Source of the DNA: Phascolarctos cinereus
Lineage: Eukaryota; Chordata; Mammalia; Diprotodontia; Phascolarctidae
Assembly: GCF_002099425.1 (NCBI RefSeq)
Contig: NW_018344105.1
Span: forward strand, 1,116,001 to 1,180,000
DNA: 64,000 nt
Direction: 5' to 3'
The notes under the pieces were generated by a model that was given only the letters and a program-made list of their open reading frames with translations, made no database searches and was not told the DNA's origin. The translations under genes were made by a program, and so were the position numbers. Positions 24,800 through 35,640 of the stretch are shown piece after piece; position 1 is the first letter of the stretch; each line of letters begins with the position of its first letter.

Positions 24800-24955
24800 A
24801 TATGAAGATCACAGCTTTGAAGCTGGAAGGATCTCCAGAAGTCTCCTACTCTACCCCTTTCATTTTATAGACAAGGAAACAAGGCCCAGCTTGGTTAAAT
24901 GACTTGCCCAAGGTCACAGAGGCCAAGCGCTTGAGGCTCTAACTCCTGCAGTGGG
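24800..24955 (+). repeat. MIR3-like SINE
   Basis: 'cacagctttgaagctggaag', 'cattttatagacaaggaaac' and 'gacttgcccaaggtcacag'. Confidence 0.65.
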
Positions 24956-26039
24956 GCTATCTGCCCTAACCTAGCATTCCCAACAAATACTTGAATACAC
25001 TTCCCTTCCCCTCCCCACCCCAACTTCTTCCTCTAGGAACAATAATCAAATCAGCACTGCTATTCAACTGCCTGATGACCACACTCACCATCTCTATGAC
25101 TTCCCCTAGCCAATACACACTCCCCTGGCCACTACTTTTATATAGGGAAAGCCAGGTTTTGGGGAGCATGCCTTAACATAGAGGTGCCTTTGGGACCTTT
25201 GGAGTACATCTGTATTGCCTAACATAGAGGCACATGGATGAATGTAGCCTCCTTTGACTGGCCGTGTAACAGAACAGGCTAACGCTTTAAAGCTCACCCG
25301 ACTGAGCCTGTCACTCAGTTCCACACTTGCTGTCTCCCAATCTTTCTTCACCTCATCCAGAGGGTTCAGATCCCTGTTCACTCACGGCACAGATTCCATA
25401 AACTGAACTCATGAGAGAGGAAGGACTTGTTTCCTCTTTTAGTCCAGCTCAGAGAAATGGGCCTGCAGGCACATGTTTCTGTTCTGTGTTGTTTGTCTTC
25501 CTCAACTTCAGGCAATGGCAGCACTCGCCATTGGACTGGCAAGTTCCAGCCATGATGACCTTGGAGCCAGGACTGCAGCCAGACCACCTGGCATGGAGGC
25601 CCTGAGAAACCAGGGCACCTGGGCCTCAAACCCAGGCCAAGGTTTGGACTTGGAACCAGGACTGTTCTCTAGCTAAGCCGTGAATCTATCCCTATCCAAA
25701 GATTAAGGTGGTGCAAAGGGAGGGGTGGGGAAAGGAATTATGCCTCCTATGTGTTGGGAGAGTATTTTTATATTTGTGATTATACCTTTTGAAGGAAATA
25801 TTTCCGTGTAAAAGCTAATCTAACCGTTAGTAGCTAAATGGAACAGAGGTGCAAGAAGCCACTCCCTACAAATGAAGGAACAATACTAATGAAGGCTGGA
25901 GTCATTTGCAAAGAGTCTGGATACCCTTCAATTCCCTTAAAGGTACCAGATAATCCTGGGGGGTGGGATACAATCTAATATACCTGGCCACAAGCAATAG
26001 GTTTCAGGGTGGCTAATGATACATATGTATTGTATTCTC
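24956..26039. other. No recognised gene or repeat
   Basis: About 1.1 kb. Overlapping frames of up to 91 codons at 25106-25676 show no domain I recognise. The segment is more GC-rich than its neighbours. Confidence 0.35.
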
Positions 26040-26062
26040 TTATTAGAATGTAAGTCCCTTAA

Positions 26063-26432
26063 TGGAGGGGATGCCCATCAATTGGGGAATGATTGAACAA
26101 ATTTCGGTATATGATTGTGATGGAATATTATTGTGCTATAAGAAATGATGAGCAGGATGCTTTCAGAAAAACCTGGAAAGACTTATATGAACTGAGGCAA
26201 AGTGAAGTAAGCAGAACCAGAAGAACACTGTACATAGCAACATCAATATTATAACAATGATCATCTATGAAAGACTCAGACCCTCCGATCAAGACGGTGA
26301 TCCAAGACAATTACAAAGGATTCATTATAAAAAATGCTATCCACCTCCAGAGAGAAAAGAGATGATCTCTGACTGCAGATTGAAACACACTTTTCTTACT
26401 TCATTTTTCTTGGGTTTTTTTTTTGGGGGGGG
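26063..26432 (+). mobile_element. L1 LINE 3' end (sense)
   Basis: 'gatgcccatcaattggggaa' (ORF2: MPINWG) is followed by 'acctggaaagacttatatga' and 'agtgaagtaagcagaaccag'. These are the end of marsupial L1 ORF2 and the start of its 3' UTR. It is 5' truncated and abuts a reverse L1 tail-to-tail. Confidence 0.85.
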
Positions 26433-26445
26433 GAGTGAATGTTTC

Positions 26446-27222
26446 ATTTTTAAAATTAGTTTATTTATTTGTTTTTAGTTTTCAACATTCATTTCCATAA
26501 GATTTTGAGTTCTAAATTTTCTCTTCCTCCCTCTCCTTCCCCCTCCCCAAGATAGCATGCAATCTGATATAGGCTCTACATATATATTCATATTAAACAT
26601 ATTTGCACATTAGTCATGTTGTAAAGAAGGATTAGAACCAATGAGAAGAACCACGAGAAAGAAGAAATATAACAAAAAAAGAGCAAATAGTATGCTTTGG
26701 TCTGCATTCAGAGTCAATAGTTCTTTTTCTGGATGTGGATAGCGTTTTCCATCATGAGTCTTTTGGAGTTGTCTTAGATCCTTGCATTGCTGAGAAGAGT
26801 TAAGTCTATCATAGTTGATCATCATCGCACAATGTTGCTGTTACTGTGTACAATGTTCTCCTGGTTCTGCTCACTTCACTCAGCATCAGTCCATACAAGT
26901 CTTTCCAGGTTTTTCTGAAGTCTGCCTGCTCATCATTTCTTATGGAACAATAGTATTCCATTACATTCATTTACCACAACTTGTTCAGCCATTCCCCAAT
27001 TGATGGGCCTCCCTTCAATTTCCAATTTTTGGCCACCACACAAAGAGCTGCTATAAATATTTTTGTACATGTGGGTCCTTTTCCCATTTTTTATGATCTG
27101 TTTGGGATACAGACCTAGGAGTGGTATTACTGGATCAAAGGGCATGCAGAGTTTTATAGCCCTTTGGGCATAGTTCCAAATTGCTCTCCAGAATGGTTGG
27201 ATCAGTTCACGTTGTTGAATGT
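26446..27222 (-). mobile_element. L1 LINE 3' end (antisense)
   Basis: The reverse complement encodes 'PFDPVIPLLGLYPKQI' and then 'INWGMAEQVVVNECNGILL' near 26935-27145, the C-terminus of L1 ORF2. It is followed by a 3' UTR ending '...gaatgttgaaaact' and A-rich sequence. About 0.78 kb, 5' truncated. Confidence 0.9.
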
Positions 27223-27261
27223 TCTCTTTTGAAATACAGCTAATATGGGGTTGGGGTGGGG

Positions 27262-27350
27262 GGGAGGAAGAATGTAAGTTCCTTGAGGACAGGCACTGTC
27301 TTGTTTTTTATTTTTATATCTCTCCAGTGTTTAATAAATGCTGTTTTATT
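27262..27350 (+). repeat. L2 LINE tail
   Basis: 'gaatgtaagttccttgagga', 'caggcactgtcttgt' and 'tgtttaataaatgctg'. A near-copy of 'gaatgtaagtcccttaa' also lies at 26046-26062, on the other side of the L1 pair. Confidence 0.75.
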
Positions 27351-27359
27351 CATTTATTT

Positions 27360-27455
27360 CATTTTATCCATTCATTCATATAAGAAGTAGTAGAGTTGGA
27401 AGTCAAGCCCAGATTCTCTGAATCCAAATCCAGTGCTCTTTCCATTTTATCATGA
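27360..27455 (+). repeat. MIR fragment
   Basis: 'agtagagttggaagtcaagc', 'tctgaatccaaatccagtgc' and 'tctttccattttatcatg' form a MIR 3' piece. Confidence 0.5.
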
Positions 27456-27473
27456 GAATGAATTTTATATCCT

Positions 27474-27928
27474 TTTTTTTTTGTATTTAGTATTTTATTT
27501 TTCACAATTATGTGTAAAAACAATTTTTAACATTCATTTAAAGTTTTTGAATTCCAAATTCTCTCCCTCCCTCTCTCCCCATCCCCCCCCCAATTGAGAA
27601 GGCAAGCAATTTGATATAGGTTATACATGTGTAGTCATGTAAAACATACTTCCATATTAGTCATATTATAAAAGAAAACAGATTTAAAAAAAAACAAAGA
27701 AAAATAAAGGAAGTTAAAAAAAAGGTATGCTTCGATTTGTACTCAGACACCATGAGTTCTTTCTCTGGGGATGGATAACATTTTTCTTCATAGGTCCTTC
27801 AGAGTTGTCTTGGATCATTGTATTGCTGAGAATAGCTAAGTCATTCACAGTTGATCATCTTACAATATTGCTGTTACTGTGTACAATGTTCTCCTGGTTC
27901 TACTAATTTCATTTTGCATAAAACTTTG
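27474..27928 (-). mobile_element. L1 LINE 3' end, second subfamily
   Basis: Reverse-complement L1 3' UTR with the 'gtgtaaaaacaatttttaac' terminus. This differs from the 'gttttcaacattc' terminus of the copy at 26446. It runs to 'gttctcctggttctactaat' at the ORF2 end. Confidence 0.85.
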
Positions 27929-28349
27929 TAATCCTCAAAGCATTATACAAATGTGAGTTATTATTATGACTTCTTAAAAACCAAAGGAACCAACCATGAG
28001 CAAGTTTCTCCTTTTGATGCCAAAAGGCCCTGAAGCAGAGATCTGAAACAGAAATAACACCATACTTATTCACCAGAAGACATAATAAAAAGAAAGATGT
28101 TTAGTAGCACTGACACACTGTGTAAGTAGCAAAGAAAGCTAAAATTCTGGTTTTGTGTCTGGTTTATTACGGCACTGACAATTTCACCCACAAAAGCATC
28201 CATCAGAGACATTTGTGCCACGTGGCAATGCATGGCTGCACAAGTCTGGGAGATGCACATATATTAGGAGGCCAAAGGCACCACCACCACCACCACCAAG
28301 ACTGGCCAGCTGAAGAACATGTACCACTGAACAAAGTGAAACCAAGGAG
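27929..28349. other. MIR tail scrap, CCA tract, otherwise nothing
   Basis: 'aaactttgtaatcctcaaag' and 'caaatgtgagttattatt' (27929-27970) look like a MIR tail. A (CCA)n tract of about 22 bases lies near 28278. The rest is unassigned. Confidence 0.4.
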
Positions 28350-28590
28350 ACTTAAGTTGTTTCAATCATGTTTGATTCTTTGTGACCCCATTGGGCATTG
28401 TCTTGGCAAAGAGACTGGAGTGGTTTGCCATTTCCTTCTCCAGCTCATTTTACAGAGAGGAAACTGAGGCAGACAGGGTGAAGTGACTTGCCCAGGGTCA
28501 CACAGTTAGTAAGTGTCTGAGGCTGGATCTGAACTCATGAAAATGAGTCTTCCTGGTGCCAAGCCCACTGCACAACCTAGTTGCCCTAAG
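28350..28590 (-). mobile_element. MAR1-like SINE with RTE-type tail
   Basis: Reverse complement: the RTE-type tail 'tgattctttgtgaccccatt' and 'gcaaagagactggagtgg', then the SINE body to 'gcacaacctagttgccct'. It parallels the copies at 6735, 17650 and 33883. Confidence 0.85.
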
Positions 28591-28844
28591 GGCACTGAGG
28601 AGAGTGCTTGTTATTTTGTGTGCTGAGAGGAGTACAGTATTTCACTTCTGAGTAGACCTTGAAGGTAGGAAGGATCACCCTACTCACCTGGACTGCGCTT
28701 GTCCTAGTACTAGTCCATTGCTCAACCACTGTCAATTAGACTCTCACCAACTTAATATGTTCATCTTCAACAACATTATAATTATCCGGAATGATTTGAA
28801 TGTGATATCACCTAAATGAGTGGAACTGACTGGGTAATTTGGAA
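28591..28844. other. No recognised feature
   Basis: About 250 bases unassigned. Confidence 0.35.
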
Positions 28845-29025
28845 GTAGAGAGATGAGAGGAACCTCAGTGAAGTCTCACAACCCCCTCATTTTATAGATG
28901 AGGAAAGGGAGGCCCCAAGAAGTGAAATGATACTCCCAAGGTTAGAAAACAAGTTAATGGCAGAGCTAGTATTCCAACCCATTTCTCTTAATATCCAGAC
29001 CATTGCTTTGGCCATTATACCACTC
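28845..29025 (+). repeat. MIR3-like SINE
   Basis: 'accccctcattttatagatg', 'aggaaagggaggccccaag' and 'ggcagagctagtattccaac'. Confidence 0.65.
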
Positions 29026-29384
29026 ATCTCTCTTCTTAAGGGCTATTTTAAGCCTATGATTTCCTGATTGATTTTTTTTTCCATCCAAATTATTTAATTT
29101 CTAGCATTTGAAGTAGATTTCTCCTGCTATGCACATTGGAATTCCTATAGATCATTCCCCAATCTCTCTTCTTTCTGGTTATATCTCTGAAGAAAGGGGC
29201 TCTTCCTGCCAAAGCCAATTCCTCTGCTTGTGCCTTTGACCCCATCTCTTCCTGTCTCCTCCAGAATTTTGCCCTATCCAGCAAATCTCTCCCTGTCTCT
29301 GTCTCTCTCTCTCATTTTGTTTGTCTCCATCTGTCTGTCTCTCTCAATTTACAATTACTGACTCCTCCTCCACAGCCTATAAAC
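29026..29384. other. No recognised feature
   Basis: About 360 bases with a CT-rich run near 29290-29345. Confidence 0.35.
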
Positions 29385-29490
29385 AGAATCTCAAAGTTGT
29401 AAGAGACCCTAGAAGCCTCCAATTCTAACCCACACCTGAATATGAACTCAACAAGTAATCATCCAACCTTTGCTTGAAAAAAAAATCTGA
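29385..29490 (-). repeat. L3/CR1 LINE 3' scrap
   Basis: 'agaatctcaaagttgtaaga' and 'atcatccaacctttgcttga' match the reverse complement of the L3/CR1 3' end. Confidence 0.6.
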
Positions 29491-29539
29491 TCAGTTACCA
29501 AGCCATGTTGACTCTACCACTACAACTTCTCTCACACTG

Positions 29540-30125
29540 TCACCATTCTAGTTTTCATCATTTCTCACTTGGGACTATAATCATTTAATTGTTCCCTCTT
29601 CCTCTCTCACTTCTCCAATTCATCTTCCACGTAGCTGCCAAAATCATCTTCCTTAGGCACAGATCCGACCATGTCATTCTTTTGCCCCAAAATATTAGTA
29701 GCTCCCTATTGTCCCTATGATGAAATATAAAATCTTCAGCTTGGCATTTATGGCACCCCCATTTGGCTCTCCAATAGTTTTCTGAAGTTACTTCACATTA
29801 GTCCCCTTCACACACAATATTTCGAGTCCTGGATTTGGAATCAGAGGCCCTAAGTTTAAATCCCCATTCTTGCACTTCTTACTTGTATTATCTGAGCAGG
29901 TGTCTGGGCCTCACTCTCTTTCTGTGGAAAATGGTGGAGTTGGACTGGAATGAGCTCTAAGGTCCATTCCAGCTCGAAATTGATGATCCTATGTTTCTAC
30001 CCCAGGAAAATGTAAGCTCCTTCAGGGAAGGAGCTGGGTTATTTTTATCTTTGCATTCCCAGCAGTGTGCACTGCACCTTGCATACAGTAGGTGCTTAAT
30101 AAATGTTTGTTGAATGAAATTGCAT
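29540..30125 (+). mobile_element. L2 LINE 3' part, split by a SINE
   Basis: 'gatccgaccatgtcattctt', 'tagctccctattgtccctat' and 'atataaaatcttcagcttgg' (29640-29745), then after the SINE 'atgtaagctccttcaggga' and 'cagtaggtgcttaataaatg' (29995-30125). Confidence 0.85.
29828..29992 (+). repeat. tRNA-headed SINE inside L2
   Basis: 'cctggatttggaatcagagg', 'cctaagtttaaatccccatt' and 'gagctctaaggtccattcca' form the same tRNA-SINE type as 14880-15065, between two L2 pieces. Confidence 0.75.
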
Positions 30126-31629
30126 AGGTATATTATGCCCAAGGATTAGATAAAATCCCACAAAAATCCGAAGTTGCTCTATCTTTCCACTCTTATCAAA
30201 AGCGTAAGAAATTCTTCTACATAAAAGGTCTGAGAAGCAAAATATTGAGTTTGCTGATGGAATTAATTATTGTAGGACACAAACATCAAAACAACAAGTA
30301 ACAGGAAGGATGAATTTTACAACTTTCTAACACTGTTCCTGGGTAGCAGCAGGCTCCTTTCCAATGAGGGCACGAAGATTTCTAAAAACTAACTAATCCT
30401 TTGTGATTTTTCAGTAATGCTAACTAGAGTCATTGTTACTTAAAACTTATTAAAGACCTACTTTGTTTTTCTAAGGAAGAGGAATATCATTAGATATGAA
30501 TTCTTTTTCCTTTTTGTTGCAGAGTGTAAACTGTGGCGATAATAAAAGAGAAGAAAACAAATGTATTTATTGAATGATGGAATGCAAATAAGTATTTTAC
30601 ACTTAATCTTTTTCTATGTCGTTCTTGAATTTGGTTAGGTAATTCTAATTGACTGGATGTTAGTTCAATAAAATGTAGGGAAAGTTTGCAATCAGGCCAC
30701 ACTGAATGTACAGTTTAATTATGTTGGTATGTGCTTCTATTTGTTTCTAATGCAGAAGATCCATTGGTAAAATGAATGCCCATTTTGTGGTCTGTTATGC
30801 AGAAAATGTTTAATCCAGTGTTTGATTTGCTCTGTTAAATCTTCTTTATTGAATGTGTTTATTCATCCGTGCAGAATTAGGTATGCTGCTTTCTGTTTCT
30901 ATGACATTACAATTAAATAGCTAAAGAGAGAGACAGAGAAAAAAAAACACATAGCAGGACATTCTGCAAAGGTTTGTGACATTCTCACAAAAATCATTTA
31001 TGTTGTCTTTTCTATTTTTACTTTTTGAAAGTCTATGGAAAGGTGCTTAGAAATATTTCTGCCTTGAAGACATTGACATATACAATAGAAAGTATGAATA
31101 ATCATTTTTTTACTTAAGACACATTTCTGGTCTAGTGGCTAAATGATGGCTGCCAAGAAATTGAGCATTTTAGAATTGAAAGTAACAGGATCTCAGAGAA
31201 TCAGAATTTTACACAACAAAATGTGTTAGAGCTGGAACAATATTTATGCCCTTTTGCAAAGGGAAAACTCTATCTCAGCTTTAAGGCTGTCTGAGAAGTA
31301 TGTCTGCATTCAAGATTACTTGCTTTATTTGATTCCTCTAAAAAAAAATCTAATTTCTTCCATTGTGGGTTGTGTTCTTTTCACAAGAATTCTTGTGCCA
31401 TTGAATTTTACCTCTACTAAGAGTATAAGGTTTGAGACGGAATCTGGTTCAAATTAGGCTTTTATCTACCAGTTGTAGTTTTATATTTAAAATGTTATTT
31501 TCTTGGTGAATCTGGAATTTGCAATAAGGTATTAACGAGATGTTTTCTGAATTGCTCTTCCTTATACTTTATGGTACTGAATTAACTACCATGTTGCTTT
31601 CTCCGTTGTCCTGTCCATTTGGAGGGCAT
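30126..31629. other. No recognised gene or repeat
   Basis: About 1.5 kb of AT-rich, apparently repeat-poor sequence. Open frames are 70 codons or fewer without signatures. Confidence 0.4.
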
Positions 31630-31855
31630 GCTACAGTTTCCAAAATACTTTTTCCCACATTATCTCATTTGAGCCCTACAGCAACCCTGTGAGGGTAGGG
31701 CAGGACCAGTGTTATCATCATTTAACAGATGAGGAAACAGAGGCTCGGAGAGAATGAGTGACTTGGCCAGGGTCATACAACTAATGAGTGGGTGCCCGAG
31801 CCAAATGTTCTGATTGTGGCCCTTGCTCTTTCCACTACAGCATGTGACCTTTTTT
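31630..31855 (+). repeat. MIR/THER1-type SINE
   Basis: 'ttatctcatttgagccctac', 'aaccctgtgagggtagggc' and 'acagatgaggaaacagaggc' in order. Confidence 0.8.
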
Positions 31856-31924
31856 CAGATCATAGGAGCAAAGAAATTCAACAGGCAAAATGGCACTACT
31901 CTTCGGTTTCTATGCCACTAGAGA

Positions 31925-32140
31925 GAGGTGAAATTGCTTGCTGAATAGAGATGATAGTCTTGGGTTCAGGAAGACCTGGATTCAAGTCCCATCTCTGATA
32001 CGTCTTGGTAAGTCACTTTAGTTCTCAGATTTACCCTATAACACTGTAAGTCACAGATGAATTACTGATCTGTATCACTGGAGGAAGATTCCACACTGGG
32101 AGTTCCCCCCACACCAATGAAATTATAAGTATAGACCAAA
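31925..32140 (+). repeat. tRNA-headed marsupial SINE, long-tail type
   Basis: The tRNA-like head ('ttcaggaagacctggattca') is followed by a distinct body ('actgtaagtcacagatgaat', 'ccacactgggagttccccc', 'caccaatgaaattataagt'). A reverse copy lies at 36530-36770. Confidence 0.65.
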
Positions 32141-32849
32141 GTACTAGAATATCTACAACTTATGGGTTGGTGGGTTGAACATAGTACTAAATTGGCACCA
32201 TGGTAACGAATTCAGTCCGTGTATTGGCCAAGTTAGCTCTGTGACTATGGGTTTGTGGACTGCACCACTACCCTTAGCCAGTAATCTCACAAATGTGAGC
32301 TCCTGGTCATAGAAGAGAGTGGGCAGGAGAGAGGAAGGGAAACATCAGAGCAAATCCATGATGATTACCACAGGAAAAACCCAGCATCTATGGTCCACTG
32401 GTGGTAGGTCAATAATGATATAAGAATTCTCTCTCTGACACTGCTGAAAATAAACATTCTTAAGAATGTGGATGGTTCTCCTCTATGAGATTAAAGATGC
32501 ACCAGGAACCTCAAAGGCTAGAAATGCACTTCTGACCTCTTCAGTAATTCATTACAGATCATCCATGAGCTTATCTAAACTCTCGATCTTTGTTGGAATT
32601 GTTGTGGGAGGAAGTTGTACTACTTCCTCTTACTCCACTATCTTTGCTGATGTCTCATCAAATTGTATTTCGAAATGACTACAACGCTACCTATCACTTT
32701 TAGAACCACTGAAAGGAAAATCTGAGTAAAGATGCTTCTGACATACTATAATGTATTCTTACAAATTAGAACGAGCTGTTTACCAATTCAGTTCACTCCA
32801 TCTATAAAATGGGCACATTCCCATGTGTCCTGTGGAGTGGTTGTGTATC
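32141..32849. other. No recognised feature
   Basis: About 0.7 kb unassigned; the 70-codon frame at 32466-32678 has no signature. Confidence 0.35.
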
Positions 32850-33425
32850 CGAAAAATAAGAGTAGTGATGATTAGAGCCAGGAGGGGCAAGAATGGCTTC
32901 CTTCTGGAAAGAGGTAGTATCTGAGCCAGGTCTTGAAAAAAGAGGAGGAGATGCTCATAGGAAGGGGGAGAGGGCAGGCAGGATGAGACTGGGAAACAGT
33001 CAGGAAGAGTCCAATCAGGCCGGAACAGAGAGGTTGTGAAAATGTCCAGCATGTAATAAGGTCATAAAAGTAGGTTGGAGGCACATTGTAGAGGGCTTGA
33101 AATGGCCAGCCAATGAGTTAGAATGTGGTTTGATAAGCAAGAGGAGGTCAAAGAAGACTTTTGAGCAGGGGAGTGATACGATCAGACCTGCGAATTTAGA
33201 GTACTCTGGTAACCATGTGAAAGATGCATTGGAGCCAGGAGACACTGGAGGCAGGGAGCCTAGCTACAAGGTAGTTTAAAGATAGTTGAAGAACAGTTAA
33301 ACTAGAAGAAAGATGATGATGATGACAACATGGACGGTGGTAGTGGCAGTAGAAAGGAGGGGGCATATTTGAAAGAGATTGCAGAGGTAGAAATCAGGTG
33401 AATTCAGGACTGGTTGAATGGTTGA
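32850..33425 (-). mobile_element. L2 LINE 3' portion
   Basis: Reverse-complement L2 ORF2 end: 'tgtagagggcttgaaatggc', 'ttgagcaggggagtgatacg' and 'atcagacctgcgaatttaga'. The 90-, 76- and 70-codon minus-strand frames come from it. Confidence 0.8.
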
Positions 33426-33656
33426 ACACGGAGTAGCCATTAATGATTCAATATCTGTTTGGAAGGAAGTCTTTAGTGGAGTGTCCCCAGGTATTGCTGC
33501 CTGGTCCTATGATGTTTTAACAAATAGTTTTATAAGTGGCTTGGATAAAGGTATAGATGGTGTGCTTATCAAATTGCAAATGTTACAAAGCTGGATGGAA
33601 TAGCTAACACACTGGATGACAGAAACATAATCTCAAGTGATCTTGACAGGCTAGAA

Positions 33657-33845
33657 CAGGGGTGGGGAACCTGTGGCCTCGAGACCCCACATGGCCCCCT
33701 AGGTCCTCAAGTGCAGCCCTTTGACTGAATCTAAACTTTATGGAACAAATCCCCTTAAAAAAAGTATTTGTTGTGTGAAGTTTGGATTCAGTCAAAGGGC
33801 CGCTCTTGAGGACCTAGAGGGCCACATGGGGCCTCGAGGCCACAG
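33657..33845. mobile_element. Palindromic hAT miniature element, copy 1
   Basis: It begins 'caggggtggggaacctgtgg', a hAT-type terminal motif. The two halves are inverted complements ('ccctttgactgaatctaaac' against 'gtttggattcagtcaaaggg'). 8-base flanks 'ggctagaa' (33649-33656) and 'gactagaa' (33845-33852) match at seven positions, as expected of an 8-base hAT duplication. The right terminal motif is missing. Confidence 0.8.
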
Positions 33846-33882
33846 ACTAGAATAAGATGAAATCCAATAAGGATAAATGGCA

Positions 33883-34132
33883 GCTAGGTGGCACAGTGGA
33901 TAGAGCAACTAGGCTTGGCATCCTCTTTTTGAGTTCAAATCTGGCCTCAGACACTTCCTAGCTGTGTGACCCCTGGGCAAATAACTTAACCCCTGTTTGC
34001 CTCAGTTTCCTCATCTGTAAAATGAGCCAGAGAAGGAAATGCCAAACCACTCCAGGATCTTTGCCAAGAAAATCTCAAATGGCATCACGAAGAGTCAGAT
34101 GTGACTGAAAATGGCCAAGCTGAACAAAAATA
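33883..34132 (+). mobile_element. MAR1-like SINE with RTE-type tail
   Basis: 'ggcagctaggtggcacagtg' head, 'gagaaggaaatgccaaacca', then the tail 'cgaagagtcagatgtgactg'. The tail is nearly the same as the end of the RTE LINE 1 kb downstream ('tgaagagttagacgtgactg', about 35106-35125). Confidence 0.9.
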
Positions 34133-34325
34133 TTCCACTTGGGTTCAAAAAATCAAGTGCACAAGTACAAGCAGTTTACCTGAAGAAATTTTAGGAGCTT
34201 CAATGGGAGTACAAGCTCAGTCTGAGCCAATGCTGTGATATGGTGACCCCAAAAGCAAATGAAATCTTGGGCTGCATTAAGATAGATAATAGCGTCTACG
34301 ATTTGGGAGATTACAGTCTTACTGT

Positions 34326-35142
34326 GCAGAGTACATCATGCAAAATGCCAGGCTGGATGAATCAAAAGCCAGAATTAAGGTTACCAGGAGAAATATCAAC
34401 GATCTCAGATGTGCAGATGAGACTATTCTGATGGCAGAAAGTGAAGAGGAATTAAGAAGCCTTTTGATGAGGGTGAAAGAGGAAAGTGTACAAGCTGGCT
34501 TGAAGCTTCACATCAAAAAACACTAGGATCTTAGCAACTAGTTCCATCACTTCCTGGCAAAAAGAGGGAGAAGAAATGGAGGCAGTGTCAGATTTTATAT
34601 TCTTGGGCTCAAAGATCATTGCAGATGGAGACTACAGCCATGAAATTAAAAGATGCTTGCTCCTTGGAAGGAAAGCTATGGCAAATCTGGACAGCAGGCA
34701 GACTAAATAGCAGAGATATCACCTTGTCAACAAAAGTCTGTGTGGTCAAAGGTATGGTTTTTCCAGCAGCAATGTATGGCTGTGAGAGTTGGACTATAAG
34801 GAAAGCTGAGTGCTGCAGAACTGACACTTTTGAACTGTGGTTCTGGAGAAGACTTTTGGATTCAGGCTATTCACTGGAAGATCAAATACTGAAGCTGAAG
34901 CTTAAATATTTTGGCCACATTATAAGAAGGTGGGACTCATTGGAAAAGTCTCTGATGTCGGAAAAGATTGAAGGCAAAAGGAAAAAGGGATGGCAGAGGA
35001 TGAGATGGATAGATGGTGTCATGGAAACAATGAACATGAGCTTGGACAGATTTCAAGAGATAGTGGAGGATAGAAGGGCCTAGTGTGCTGTGGTCCGTGG
35101 GGTCATGAAGAGTTAGACGTGACTGAACAACAACAAAAACAA
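34326..35142 (+). mobile_element. RTE/BovB-type LINE, 5'-truncated
   Basis: The first part translates as 'YIMQNARLDESKARIKVTRR', then 'NINDLRCADETILMAESEEE', the RT palm. The catalytic YADD/T of the family is CADE here, so the enzyme is dead. After a frame break, 34619-35083 reads 'MYGCESWTIRKAECCRTD', 'FWRRLLDSGYSLEDQ', 'KLKYFGHIIRRWDSLEKSLM' and 'GWQRMRWIDGVMETM', the C-terminal region typical of BovB/RTE RTs. The 3' tail 'cgtgactgaacaacaacaaa' closes it. Target copies 'tcttactgt' at 34317-34325 and 35143-35151 give both ends, showing insertion into the older L3/CR1. It is a LINE relic, not a host gene. Confidence 0.92.
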
Positions 35143-35344
35143 TCTTACTGTATTCTTCCATGGTCAGACTACATCTAGAGCATTGTGTTCCATTCTGGAA
35201 CCATGTTTTAGGAAGAAAGAAGATATCCAGAGGAGCACAAACAGGATGTTGGAGACTGTTGAGATAACTGCATCATAAGGCTCAGTTGAAGGAACTGAAG
35301 ATGTTCAGGCTGGAGAAGGGAAGACTTGGGGGAGACATGATGAA

Positions 35345-35640
35345 TAAATAAATGAATCAAAAAGCATTTATTAATCACCTAGTCTGTGCCAAGCACTAAG
35401 TTAAGTGCTGAGGACACAAATAGAAAAAACAAGGCCATCTTTCCTCTCTAGGAGCTCATACTCTATTTAGGGGACTCAATACACAAAAAGAAGTTAAGTT
35501 ACAAGGAAGATGGAAAGGCCTGCTCCCAAGGGTGCAGTGGTGGTGGGAAGGAGGGAGGAGGAAGCAGATGTCAAAGCCCATGAGTTCTCAGGTTAGTTAA
35601 GTCAGTAGATTAGATGACAGTGCCAGGCATGGACTGATCA
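35345..35640 (-). repeat. L2 LINE 3' fragment
   Basis: 'gcatttattaatcacctagt', 'gccaagcactaagttaagtg' and 'ctttcctctctaggagctca' give an L2 tail on the reverse strand, abutting the L3/CR1. Confidence 0.75.

Larger units (their letters stand above)
33425..35340 (+). mobile_element. L3/CR1 LINE, sense, holding three later insertions
   Basis: ORF2 and 3' pieces run in order: 33425-33656 ('gtccccaggtattgctgcct', 'ggcttggataaaggtataga'), 33846-33882 ('aataagatgaaatccaataa'), 34133-34325 ('cttgggctgcattaagatag') and 35143-35340 ('agaccacatc'-like 'cagactacatctagagcatt', 'aactgaagatgttcaggctg'). Between them lie a hAT palindrome, a MAR1-like SINE and an RTE LINE. With the inserts removed, the pieces follow the L3/CR1 consensus order. 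Confidence 0.8.

Noticed and set aside
24474-24812. Ile/Tyr/Ser-rich 112-codon minus-strand frame as a membrane protein
   Set aside because: It is the translation of an imperfect GATA microsatellite.
34619-35083. 154-codon open frame, one of the longest in the window, as a possible host gene
   Set aside because: It reads as the C-terminal part of an RTE/BovB reverse transcriptase (MYGCESW, GHIIRRWDSLEKS, MRWIDG) and lies within a LINE with target duplications.
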